From Leucobacter sp. (lineage in GTDB: Bacteria; Actinomycetota; Actinomycetes; Actinomycetales; Microbacteriaceae), in NCBI GenBank assembly GCA_012510755.1, contig JAAZHL010000381.1:1-6984 (forward strand): a stretch of DNA of 6,984 bases, given 5' to 3'. The position numbers and the translations under genes are program-made. Below, one piece after another: positions 1 to 6,276 of the stretch. Below the pieces are notes generated by a model. That model saw only the letters and a program-made list of their open reading frames with translations, did not search any database and was not told where the DNA came from. Numbering within the stretch: the first letter of the stretch is position 1; each line of letters begins with the position of its first letter.

Positions 1-113
1 CCTTTTAAGCAATTCTTCAACCCTCCCGTTCAGCTGTGGCAAGTGAGACTCATAGTCGAGAGGCAGCGAATGCGAGCGGCAGCAGCTACCCGGGATTGTT
101 GGCAGAACTGTTG

Positions 114-162
114 GCACGGAGCCCGGTGGGTCCGTGCAGACATTCTCGTCTTACGAGAAATG
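114..162 (-). terminator. Two tandem hairpins 3' of tRNA-Gln, possible terminator
   Basis: Two inverted repeats lie downstream of the tRNA. The first (162-141) is an 8-bp stem with one bulged A and a 5-nt loop. The second (137-114) pairs GCACGGA with TCCGTGC and continues with CCC/GGG around a 3-nt loop and one bulged base. Neither is followed by a T-run on either strand, so intrinsic termination is only a guess; they may instead bound the processed 3' trailer. The rest of 1-183 shows no gene I can support, apart from an 8-nt direct repeat TGTTGGCA at 97-104 and 109-116. Confidence 0.25.
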
Positions 163-183
163 CCTACTCACGATGCATTTATG

Positions 184-258
184 TGGCTGGGATACCAGGA
201 CTCGAACCTAGAATGACGGTACCAGAAACCGTAGTGTTGCCAATTACACCATATCCCA
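184..258 (-). tRNA. tRNA-Gln (anticodon CUG), CCA end encoded
   Basis: Read on the minus strand this folds as a complete tRNA. The 7-bp acceptor stem pairs TGGGATA (258-252) with TATCCCA (194-188). It is followed by discriminator G (187) and a genomically encoded CCA (186-184). The anticodon arm is ACGGT-TTCTGGT-ACCGT, giving anticodon CTG, which reads the Gln codon CAG. The T arm carries the usual GGTTCGAGTCC. The U1-A72 pair at the acceptor end is typical of bacterial glutamine tRNAs. No clear promoter was found: TTGACT at 305-300 could be a -35 box, but no convincing -10 lies 16-18 nt downstream. Confidence 0.96.
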
Positions 259-313
259 ATGGTGACACTGCAAACCGACATTTCGGCAGCAGCACCAAGA
301 GTCAATCTTAGCA

Positions 314-355
314 ACGAAAGAGGGAGCGGTCAAAACGAGCCGCTCCCTCTTTCGT
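314..355 (-). terminator. Strong hairpin terminator downstream of ndh
   Basis: A perfect 16-bp stem pairs 314-329 with 340-355 around a 10-nt loop (8 nt if a T-G wobble closes it). The G/C-rich core (AGGGAGCGG and its complement) is flanked by CTCTTTCGT, which supplies only a moderately U-rich tail. It sits 20 nt past the ndh stop codon and before the tRNA gene on the same strand, as expected for the ndh terminator. The stem is symmetric, so it could also stop transcription from the plus strand. Confidence 0.85.
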
Positions 356-375
356 GCACCAGATGCGGCTACGAA

Positions 376-1719
376 TTAGTCGGCTGCGGGAGGCTTCGGC
401 CGCGAAGCGAACTCTTCGAAGATCGCACGGGGGCGCTCAAGCTCAGGCAGGTTGACGACGTCGCGTGCCAAGAAGAAGTGACCGACCCAGCCGCCGAACA
501 CCCGCCACTTGCGCTCCCACGTCGGAATCGCGAGGCCATGGTAGAAACGGTGCGCGAGCCACGCAAAGTAGCCCTTCATGGCAAACTTGCCCGACTGGAA
601 GACACCCGTATTCATGCCAAGGCCGGCAACCGCGCCAGCGTTCTTATGGTTGTACTCACGCACACCCTCGCCGCGAATGTCGGCCACGATGTTCTTTGCG
701 AGCAGCCTGCCCTGACGCACCGCGTGCTGCGCGTTCGGCACGCAGAAGCCGCCGGGGCCAGGGGTCGCTGAAATGTCAGGAACCTGCGAGGTATCACCCG
801 CAGTCCACGCACCCTCGAGAGCCTCACCCTCTTCGGTAGCAATGCGCAGAGTCGGCAGACCGATCACGTGACCACGTGGGCCGATCGGCAGGTCGGTGCC
901 ACGCAAGAACGGGCGTGGCATGACTCCCGCAGTCCAGACGATGAGATCACTCTCGTAGCTCTCGCCAGTCGAAAGCTCAATCTTGCCGTCGACAGCCGAC
1001 GAAAGCTGCGTGTCAAGGTGAATATTCACGCCGCGACGGGTCTGGTCTTTGATGACCCACAGCGAAGTCTCAAGCGACACCTCGGGCATGATGCGACCCA
1101 TCGCCTCAACGAGGTGGAACTTCGTCTCGTCAAAAGTGATCTCAGGGTAACGACGCAGCAGCGAGGTAGCAAACGAACGAAGTTCGCTGATGCTCTCGAT
1201 ACCAGCAAAGCCGCCACCAACCACGGTCACGGTCAGCAGACGCGCGCGCTCGGGTGAACCTGCGGGCAGCGACGCGGCGCGTTCAAAGTTATCGACCATG
1301 CGATCGCGAACAGACACGGCCTCTTCGATGGTCTTCATGCCAACGGCGTTCTCGGCAACACCGGGAATCGGGAACGTGCGCGACACCGAACCGGTAGTCA
1401 CGACGATGTGGTCGTACTCGAAATCGAACGCTTCACCCTCGTTGGGGGTGATCGTCGCAGTCTTGGTGGCATGCGAAATGCCGGTCACCTTGCCCGCAAT
1501 GTTGGCCGTGGTGTTCAGATGACGGCGACGAGCAACCACCGCGTGACGCGGTTCGATCGAGCCAGCCGCAACCTCGGGCAAGAATGGCAAGTAAGCCATG
1601 TACGGCAGTGGATCGACAATGGTGACCTCTGCTTCACCCGCGCGCAGAAGCTTCTCCAGCTTCCATGCGGTGTAGAAACCGGCGTAGCCGCCGCCGACGA
1701 TCAGAATTTTCTTCGCCAC
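376..1719 (-). CDS. ndh: Type II NADH dehydrogenase (NAD(P)/FAD-dependent oxidoreductase)
   Basis: The 447-residue product is a single-subunit, non-proton-pumping NADH:quinone oxidoreductase that passes electrons from NADH through FAD to menaquinone at the inner face of the membrane. An N-terminal FAD-binding Rossmann motif, ILIVGGGYAG, lies at residues 5-14. A second dinucleotide (NADH) motif, VVGGGFAGIE, lies at 166-175. WTAGD (305-309) matches the FAD-contacting motif of the family, and AQHAVRQG (330-337) matches the quinone-site helix (AQxAxxQG). The C-terminal third (about 380-425) is aromatic and amphipathic, as in the membrane-anchoring tail of NDH-2. I chose the GTG start at 1719 because AAGGAG sits 9 nt upstream; the ATG at 1758 would add 13 unrelated residues and place this Shine-Dalgarno inside the gene. 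Length is normal for the family. It is monocistronic, with its own promoter and a strong terminator. Confidence 0.93.
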   Translation of the reverse strand: MAKKILIVGGGYAGFYTAWKLEKLLRAGEAEVTIVDPLPYMAYLPFLPEVAAGSIEPRHAVVARRRHLNTTANIAGKVTGISHATKTATITPNEGEAFDFEYDHIVVTTGSVSRTFPIPGVAENAVGMKTIEEAVSVRDRMVDNFERAASLPAGSPERARLLTVTVVGGGFAGIESISELRSFATSLLRRYPEITFDETKFHLVEAMGRIMPEVSLETSLWVIKDQTRRGVNIHLDTQLSSAVDGKIELSTGESYESDLIVWTAGVMPRPFLRGTDLPIGPRGHVIGLPTLRIATEEGEALEGAWTAGDTSQVPDISATPGPGGFCVPNAQHAVRQGRLLAKNIVADIRGEGVREYNHKNAGAVAGLGMNTGVFQSGKFAMKGYFAWLAHRFYHGLAIPTWERKWRVFGGWVGHFFLARDVVNLPELERPRAIFEEFASRPKPPAAD

Positions 1720-1728
1720 GAAGCGTTT

Positions 1729-1734
1729 CTCCTT
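1729..1734 (-). promoter_or_regulatory. ndh ribosome binding site (decides GTG start)
   Basis: AAGGAG on the minus strand lies 9 nt before GTG at 1719, and the codons that follow encode the conserved AKKILIVGGG start of the flavoprotein. This favours 1719 over the in-frame ATG at 1758. Confidence 0.8.
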
Positions 1735-1814
1735 GTATAGAGCGTTGAAAGAGTGCATCTCTCACTTGCGCCGACCTGCAGGCGCACAAAAACCGGGCGT
1801 ATGCTGCCCGACCG

Positions 1815-1843
1815 TATATAGTCTAATACCCCTAAAACGCCAA
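1815..1843 (-). promoter_or_regulatory. Candidate sigma-70-type promoter of ndh
   Basis: On the minus strand TTGGCG (1843-1838) is followed after exactly 17 nt by TATATA (1820-1815). Each box matches the consensus at four of six positions. Transcription would start near 1808, giving a leader of about 90 nt. A 6-bp hairpin (1767-1786, TGCGCC/GGCGCA) would lie within that leader. Confidence 0.45.
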
Positions 1844-1857
1844 ACTAACCAAACTCA

Positions 1858-1863
1858 TAGACT
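1858..1863 (+). promoter_or_regulatory. Candidate -10 box of a leaderless DUF2207 transcript
   Basis: TAGACT fits the actinobacterial TANNNT -10 pattern and ends 6 nt before the ATG at 1870, so transcription could begin at the A of the start codon. No Shine-Dalgarno is visible in the A/C-rich stretch upstream. No good -35 box is visible. An alternative -10, TATAGT at 1817-1822, would give a leader of about 40 nt. Confidence 0.35.
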
Positions 1864-1869
1864 CAGTAC

Positions 1870-3813
1870 ATGGCTGCAAAAACACGCACGCGCATCGTGA
1901 CCGTGTGCCTCGCTCTACTGGCTCTACTCGTGGGCGTCATCGCTCCAGCGAGCTTCACTTCGAGCGCTGCTCACGCCGATGTGAACGACTTCACCATTGA
2001 GTCATTCGATGCCACGTACACGCTGAGCCGAGACGGCGAGGGGCGATCCTCGTTGCACACTGTCGAACACATCGTCGCCGTCTTCCCTGACTTCGACCAG
2101 AACCGCGGCCTGATTCGCGATCTCACCCGCGTGTATGACGGTCACGACACGAATGTGCAGGTACTCTCGGTGACCGACGAAACCGGTGCGGCACGCAGCT
2201 ATACGACCGAACCCTACGGCGATTTTCTCGCTGTCACCATGGCCGTACCCGAAGGACAGTACCTGCACGGCGCACAGCACTACGTCATCGAGTACACCCA
2301 GCGCGACGTGACCCGGTTCTTTGACGACACCGGCGTCGACGAGTTCTACTGGGACATCAACGGCACCGATTGGAGCCAACCATTTGACCAGGTGAGCGCA
2401 GAAATCTACCTCTCCCCCGAGCTGGCAGCCAGCCTCACCGGCGCCACGGCCTGCTATCGAGGCGCCTTCGGCTCGACCGATCGGTGCAGCATCAACGACG
2501 CTTCGCAGCAGTCTGACAGCGCAGCAGAGAACAGCACACCAGAGAATGATGCGACAGAAGATGGCGCGGCCGCAAACGACGAAGCAGCAAACAGCGAGGC
2601 GCAGCTTGCGTTCACGATTGATGAACAGAGGATCGCATCACGCGAAAATGTGAGCTTTGCGATCGCGTTCGCGCCAGGCACGTTCACGGCCGCACCAACG
2701 CCACCAGCACCCCCAACACCATTTCTACAGAAGTTCCCGCTGCTGATTTGGGGCGGGATCGCGAGCTTCTTAGCCGGGATCGCCGCGTTTGTCACTGCCC
2801 TCGTGCGGGGGCGCAAGGCCAAGACCGGGCGAGCCATCATTGCCATGTATGAGCCACCCGAGGGCATCAGTGTGGCCCTCGCCGCAGAGCTGCTTCGCAC
2901 GCCGAATAAGGCGATGACCGCCACGCTGCTCGACTTTGCGGTGCGACGCAAACTGCGACTGCTGTACCATGCCGAAACCAAGCAATACGGGGTTCAGGCA
3001 GTCGACCCAACCGGGCTATTGCCGATCGAAGTTCCCACCTACAACCGGGTGTTGAGTGGCAGTTCGGGCACCGACATCGACCCCGGCACCACGCACTGGT
3101 TCAGCCGCACGAGCACGAGGCTCGGCGACCCCGCCAACTCGCTGAAGGCGAGAGCCAAGGCCGAGGCAACCAAGCAAGACCTCGTCAAGAAGGCATCTGG
3201 AAAGTCGGTAGGGACCGTCATATTGTTGTTCGTGCTCGCGCTCGGGCTGCCCGTACTGCACGCCATCATCTTTGACCAGTTCGTGCTCATGACGATATTG
3301 CTCGCCGTCGGCGTCAACGTGCTGATCTGGGGAAGCATTGCGATCGTGCTCATTCTGGCCAAAATGCAGCGGCCAACATATCAGGGTGCACTGCTTCTCG
3401 ACCACCTCAAGGGGCTGCGCGAATACATTCGACTCGCAGAAGCCGACCGCATACGCATGCTGCAAAGTGCGAGTGGGGCTGAAGTCAACGAGCAGTTCAT
3501 CGTGCAGGTGTACGAACGCTTGCTGCCCTACGCCGTACTGTTCGGCTTTGAAAAAGAATGGCAGGGCGAGCTCGCCCGCTACTATCGCGAATCCACACCC
3601 GACTGGGTATATGGCACCGAAGGCCAGTCGTTCACGACTGGCCTGTCGCTCAGTGCATTCTCGAATACCGTCAGCAGCGCACCGGTCACCCAGGCGGTGT
3701 CTTCAAGCTCTGGGTCGGGTTCAGGGGGGTCGTTCTCGTCGTTCAGCGGCGGCTCATCAGGCGGCGGCTTCTCTGGTGGCGGTGGCGGTGGCGGTGGCGG
3801 CCGCGGCATTTAA
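1870..3813 (+). CDS. DUF2207 family exported membrane protein
   Basis: The 647-residue product belongs to the DUF2207 family; its biochemical function is unknown. Residues 1-36 form a Sec signal peptide (Arg/Lys-rich start, Leu/Val/Ala core, cleavage predicted after AHA). Residues 37-205 are the extracellular DUF2207 domain, including NRGLIRDL and FYWDINGTDW; Cys195 and Cys206 could form a disulfide. Residues 208-245 are a low-complexity Asn/Ser/Glu/Asp/Ala linker. A proline-rich stretch leads into a membrane segment at about 288-313. YEPPEGISVALAAELL (327-342) begins the conserved cytoplasmic part. Two further membrane segments lie at about 446-468 and 470-497. After a helical region containing LLDHLKGLREYI, the protein ends in a Ser/Gly-rich tail with a run of nine Gly, typical of the family. 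It stands alone, divergent from ndh and convergent with DUF501. The start lacks a Shine-Dalgarno, but the signal peptide supports it. A role in the cell envelope is inference only. Confidence 0.9.
   Translation: MAAKTRTRIVTVCLALLALLVGVIAPASFTSSAAHADVNDFTIESFDATYTLSRDGEGRSSLHTVEHIVAVFPDFDQNRGLIRDLTRVYDGHDTNVQVLSVTDETGAARSYTTEPYGDFLAVTMAVPEGQYLHGAQHYVIEYTQRDVTRFFDDTGVDEFYWDINGTDWSQPFDQVSAEIYLSPELAASLTGATACYRGAFGSTDRCSINDASQQSDSAAENSTPENDATEDGAAANDEAANSEAQLAFTIDEQRIASRENVSFAIAFAPGTFTAAPTPPAPPTPFLQKFPLLIWGGIASFLAGIAAFVTALVRGRKAKTGRAIIAMYEPPEGISVALAAELLRTPNKAMTATLLDFAVRRKLRLLYHAETKQYGVQAVDPTGLLPIEVPTYNRVLSGSSGTDIDPGTTHWFSRTSTRLGDPANSLKARAKAEATKQDLVKKASGKSVGTVILLFVLALGLPVLHAIIFDQFVLMTILLAVGVNVLIWGSIAIVLILAKMQRPTYQGALLLDHLKGLREYIRLAEADRIRMLQSASGAEVNEQFIVQVYERLLPYAVLFGFEKEWQGELARYYRESTPDWVYGTEGQSFTTGLSLSAFSNTVSSAPVTQAVSSSSGSGSGGSFSSFSGGSSGGGFSGGGGGGGGGRGI
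3775..3798 (+). repeat. GGTGGC hexamer repeat coding the poly-Gly tail
   Basis: Four perfect tandem copies of GGTGGC lie inside the DUF2207 gene and encode eight of the nine consecutive Gly near its C-terminus. Slippage here would change tail length by two residues per unit and keep the frame. Confidence 0.85.
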
Positions 3814-3820
3814 CGCCACT

Positions 3821-3843
3821 GCGCACCCACCGTCATCGTGCGC
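3821..3843. terminator. Hairpin between convergent DUF2207 and DUF501 genes
   Basis: GCGCAC (3821-3826) and GTGCGC (3838-3843) form a perfect 6-bp stem with an 11-nt loop in the 56-nt gap between the two converging stop codons. There is no T-run on either side. The position suits a bidirectional terminator, but the structure is weak. Confidence 0.3.
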
Positions 3844-3869
3844 GCCGCCGCAAGATCACTCAGCAGCAG

Positions 3870-4361
3870 CTACCCGCGAAAACCCGTCAGCCCGGCGCGC
3901 TCAAGCGCAATATCGCCAATCGGGTTCACCCCAGGCCCCGCCGCAAGAGCGTGCCCGATCAGTGCGTGCAGGCACTTCACACGGGTTGGCATGCCACCGG
4001 CGCTGATTCCGGCGAGTTCGGCGACTGCGCCGACGCTGTCGCGATCCTCGATGTATTGTTCATGTGCCCGCTCATACTGCGCCCGCAACTCTTCATCGTT
4101 CGCAAGCATCTCGTTGAACTCGTTCATCATGCCCACCGCTTCGAGCCTCGACGCGCCGGCCACCGCTTCGGGGTGACACAGGTAGTAAAACGTCGGAAAC
4201 GGACTGCCATCAGGCAAACGCGGAGCCGTGGCAACGACGGCGGGTGCGCCATCGGCCGAGCGCGCGGCGATGCCGACCACTCCCCTAGCCTCGCGGCCAA
4301 GTTGCTCGCTAACCGCCGCAATGTCTGCAGCGGTTGGGGTCTCGTAGGGTGGTCGAGTCAC
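3870..4361 (-). CDS. DUF501 domain-containing protein
   Basis: The 163-residue protein is a DUF501 family member, conserved in Actinobacteria next to eno and ftsB; its biochemical role is not established. Family hallmarks are RGVVGIAAR (26-34), VVATAPRLPDGSPFPTFYYL (42-61), HPEAVAGASRLEA (63-75) and the C-terminal block running from RVKCLHALIGHALAAG to NPIGD (127-150). A Cys/His pattern (Cys62/His63, Cys130/His132) is visible, but metal binding is only a thought. I chose the GTG start at 4361: AGAAGG lies 5 nt upstream, and it leaves 22 nt after the ftsB stop. The frame stays open upstream to a TTG at 4424, which would overlap ftsB by 41 nt and has no good ribosome site. It is the last gene of the eno-ftsB-DUF501 run. 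In M. tuberculosis an exopolyphosphatase gene follows; here the convergent DUF2207 gene follows instead. Confidence 0.88.
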   Translation of the reverse strand: MTRPPYETPTAADIAAVSEQLGREARGVVGIAARSADGAPAVVATAPRLPDGSPFPTFYYLCHPEAVAGASRLEAVGMMNEFNEMLANDEELRAQYERAHEQYIEDRDSVGAVAELAGISAGGMPTRVKCLHALIGHALAAGPGVNPIGDIALERAGLTGFRG

Positions 4362-4383
4362 GTGAACCTTCTTGCCTTCGTAG

Positions 4384-4905
4384 TTATTCAGTGGCGGCTT
4401 GCTCGGCAGCTTCGCCAGTATCAACGGGTGCAGGCGCGTCAGCCTGAGCGTCTCCCTGCAACTGCTCGGGGCTCGCGTTCGTAGTGCCAGCGACCAACGT
4501 CGACGTCACCAAGGCGTGCGCCCAGTTGCTCTCAACAGAGGTGAGGGTGCTGCTGGTCTCTTCGCCGGAATCGCTCGGAATCACCACGTCTTCGATCACG
4601 CTCAGCTGGGTTTCACCAGGCATCACATAAAACAGCCGCCCCCGCGCCTGCGACCGCACATAACTCGGGTCGAGCCACTTCGCGCGCTCAGCATCAGCCT
4701 CTGCCACGTTCTCGCTCTGCTGCCGCACACTCTCGCGCAGCTCGGCCAGCTCTCGCTGCTGCTGCACATAAGTGGTCAGGGTGGGACTCACAATGAGCCC
4801 ACCCATGACCACCAGCCCAACGATAACGACGGTCATGGCGCTGAAACGCAGGCTCGCAAACCAAGCCGCGAACTCGTCGCGCAATTTACGCTTCGTCTCC
4901 GCCAT
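4384..4905 (-). CDS. ftsB: FtsB/DivIC-family septum formation initiator
   Basis: The 173-residue bitopic membrane protein belongs to the divisome FtsB/DivIC family, which acts with FtsL and FtsQ to activate septal cell-wall synthesis. A short basic cytoplasmic N-terminus precedes one membrane helix at about 22-42. A Gln/Glu/Arg-rich coiled coil runs from about 46 to 76. The conserved motif WLDPSYVRSQARGRLFYVMP follows at 77-96. The last ~75 residues are a low-complexity acidic, Ala/Thr/Ser-rich tail, longer than in proteobacterial FtsB but common in Actinobacteria. The ATG at 4905 is preceded by an in-frame GTG at 4908; no strong Shine-Dalgarno precedes either, so the start could shift by one codon. 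It lies 78 nt downstream of the enolase frame and 22 nt before DUF501, the same order as M. tuberculosis Rv1023-Rv1025. Cotranscription with eno is likely but not shown. Confidence 0.9.
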   Translation of the reverse strand: MAETKRKLRDEFAAWFASLRFSAMTVVIVGLVVMGGLIVSPTLTTYVQQQRELAELRESVRQQSENVAEADAERAKWLDPSYVRSQARGRLFYVMPGETQLSVIEDVVIPSDSGEETSSTLTSVESNWAHALVTSTLVAGTTNASPEQLQGDAQADAPAPVDTGEAAEQAATE

Positions 4906-4930
4906 CACATCACCGCATCGCCGCTGCTAA

Positions 4931-4959
4931 TTCGCTGCTTCGCTCGTTCGCTGCTTCGC
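4931..4959. repeat. 13-nt tandem direct repeat between eno and ftsB
   Basis: TTCGCTGCTTCGC occurs at 4931-4943 and again at 4947-4959, separated by TCG, so the unit has a 16-nt period. On the mRNA strand each copy reads GCGAAGCAGCGAA. It fills most of the eno-ftsB gap, just upstream of the ftsB start, where a Shine-Dalgarno would be expected. Confidence 0.8.
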
Positions 4960-4965
4960 CTTCAA

Positions 4966-4988
4966 CCTAACGTTGCAGGCAACTTAGG
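4966..4988 (-). terminator. Hairpin overlapping the eno stop codon
   Basis: On the minus strand CCTAAGTTG (4988-4980) pairs with CAAC-G-TTAGG (4975-4966), giving 9 bp with one bulged G and a CCTG tetraloop. The TAA stop of the enolase frame (4986-4984) is in the 5' arm. The downstream sequence TTGAAGG has no real U-tract, so this may be an attenuator or mRNA-stability element between eno and ftsB rather than a full terminator. Confidence 0.4.
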
Positions 4989-6267
4989 CGCTGAACCGCG
5001 GAAAAGCGCCGCGCCCGGCATAGCGCGCCGCAGCACCGAGTTCTTCTTCGATGCGCAGCAGCTGATTGTATTTGGCGACGCGATCAGAGCGGGCCGGCGC
5101 ACCGGTCTTGATCTGGCCGCAGTCGGTGGCAACTGCGAGGTCGGCGATCGTCACATCTTCGGTCTCGCCCGAACGGTGCGACATCACTGCCGTGTACCCT
5201 GCACGCTGTGCCATCTGCACCGCGTCGAGCGTCTCGGTGAGGGTACCGATCTGGTTGACCTTCACGAGGATCGAGTTCGCCGTGCCCTGCGCGATGCCGT
5301 CAGCAAGACGCTTGGGGTTCGTGACGAACAGGTCATCGCCCACGAGTTGCACTCGATCGCCGAGGTCATCGGTCAAGATCTTCCAGCCCTGCCAGTCGTC
5401 TTCGGCGAGCGGGTCTTCGATTTAGACCAGCGGCTAGCGGTCAGCGAGGTCAGCATAATATGCCGACATCTCTGCCGCAGTGCGGTATTTGACCTCAAAC
5501 TTGTACACGCCGTTCTCGAAGAACTCGGTCGACGCCACGTCGAGCGCGAGTGCGACATCGCGGCCCGGTTCGTAGCCGGCACGCTTGATCGCTTCAACGA
5601 TCAGCTCGAGCGCAGCTTCGTTGTTTGGCAGGTCAGGAGCGAACCCGCCCTCATCGCCGAGCGCAGTCGTGAGGCCCTTTTCTTTGAGCAGCTCTTTGAG
5701 CGCATGGTAGACCTCGACGCCCCAGCGCAGCCCCTCGCTGAAGGTTTCAGCGCCGAGCGGCACCGCCATGAATTCTTGAATGTCGACGCCGGTGTCGGCG
5801 TGAGCGCCGCCGTTGATAATGTTCATCAGCGGAACAGGCAGGGTGCAGGCGGTCGGCCCACCTAGGTACCGGTACAGGGGCAGACCTGCACTAGCTGCGG
5901 CAGCGTGTGCAACGGCAAGGCTGACGCCGAGGATCGCGTTCGCGCCTGCAGCCTGCTTGTTTTCAGTGCCGTCGGCTTCGATGAGGGCCTGGTCAACGAG
6001 GCGCTGATCGTCTGCAGCGAAGTCGTCGATGGCGGGGCCGAGGTCATCGAAGACCGCATCGACGGCCTTGGTGACACCCTTACCGAGGTAACGGCTCTTA
6101 TCGCCGTCACGAAGCTCATAGGCCTCGAATGCGCCGGTCGCCGCGCCGCTCGGCACCGCTGCGCGGCCCACCGATCCGTCAGTGAGTCCAACTTCGACCT
6201 CGACCGTCGGGTTGCCTCGCGAGTCTAGAATCTCGCGTGCGATCACCGCGTCTACGAATGCCACCAT
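4984..6267 (-). pseudogene. eno: Enolase (phosphopyruvate hydratase), interrupted by two in-frame stop codons
   Basis: Enolase converts 2-phosphoglycerate to phosphoenolpyruvate in glycolysis. The frame is continuous for 427 codons, the usual length, and closely resembles actinobacterial enolases at both ends (REILDSRGNPTVEVEV near the start, AKYNQLLRIEEELG near the end). Codon 278 is TAG (5436-5434) and codon 282 is TAA (5424-5422). They occupy the Tyr and Ser positions of the conserved YPLVSIEDP segment, with P, L, V between them and IEDP after, so there is no frameshift. Metal ligands Asp243, Glu284 and Asp311 are present, as are Lys336, the SHRSGE loop (363-368), Lys387, His156, Glu165 and Glu206. 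The flexible catalytic loop reads SGAATG (40-45), with Ala43 replacing the Ser that binds the second magnesium in well-studied enolases. As written, translation gives a 277-residue fragment without the C-terminal active site. Either a freshly dead copy with a functional eno elsewhere, or base errors in this sequence. The start may be ATG 6267 or, better spaced from AAGGAG, GTG 6264. Confidence 0.9.
5422..5436 (-). other. Paired nonsense codons in eno (TAG CCG CTG GTC TAA)
   Basis: These five codons should encode Tyr-Pro-Leu-Val-Ser. TAG differs from a Tyr codon (TAC or TAT) at the third base only. TAA differs from TCA at one base, or from TCG at two. The first change also creates a GCTAGC palindrome (5433-5438). 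Upstream and downstream codons stay in the same frame. Confidence 0.9.
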
Positions 6268-6276
6268 CTGCTCCTT
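6264..6276 (-). promoter_or_regulatory. eno ribosome binding site and start choice
   Basis: AAGGAG (6276-6271) lies only 3 nt before ATG 6267 but 6 nt before GTG 6264. The protein starting at GTG (AFVDAV...) also aligns end to end with the mycobacterial enolase start (MPIIEQV), so GTG may be the real initiator. Confidence 0.6.

Noticed and set aside
36..771. Plus-strand frames across the tRNA and the ndh 3' end
   Set aside because: They run through the tRNA, the terminator and antisense ndh, with no protein similarity visible.
1720..1758. N-terminal extension of ndh to the ATG at 1758
   Set aside because: It would bury a good AAGGAG inside the gene and add residues not fitting the flavoprotein N-terminus.
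1767..1792. Rex (NADH-sensing repressor) operator in the ndh leader
   Set aside because: Only a TTGTG half-site is present; the expected palindrome TTGTG-N8-CACAA is not.
3582..3809. Minus-strand poly-proline protein
   Set aside because: It is simply the antisense of the Gly-rich DUF2207 tail.
3338..4484. Plus-strand frames of 222 and 308 codons over the DUF2207 and DUF501 ends
   Set aside because: They overlap well-supported genes in other frames, and their Arg/Ala/His-rich composition is typical of shadow frames.
5377..5433. Frameshift or small deletion in enolase
   Set aside because: Codons on both sides of the stops lie in one frame, the intervening codons give P-L-V, and total length is exactly that of a normal enolase.
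5422..5436. Genetic code reassignment or suppressor readthrough of TAG/TAA
   Set aside because: Other genes in the window end in TAG or TAA at the expected family C-termini, and two different stop codons would need to be read.
4399..5865. Plus-strand open frame of 488 codons
   Set aside because: It lies antisense to ftsB and eno, shows no recognisable domain, and long antisense frames are expected in GC-rich DNA.
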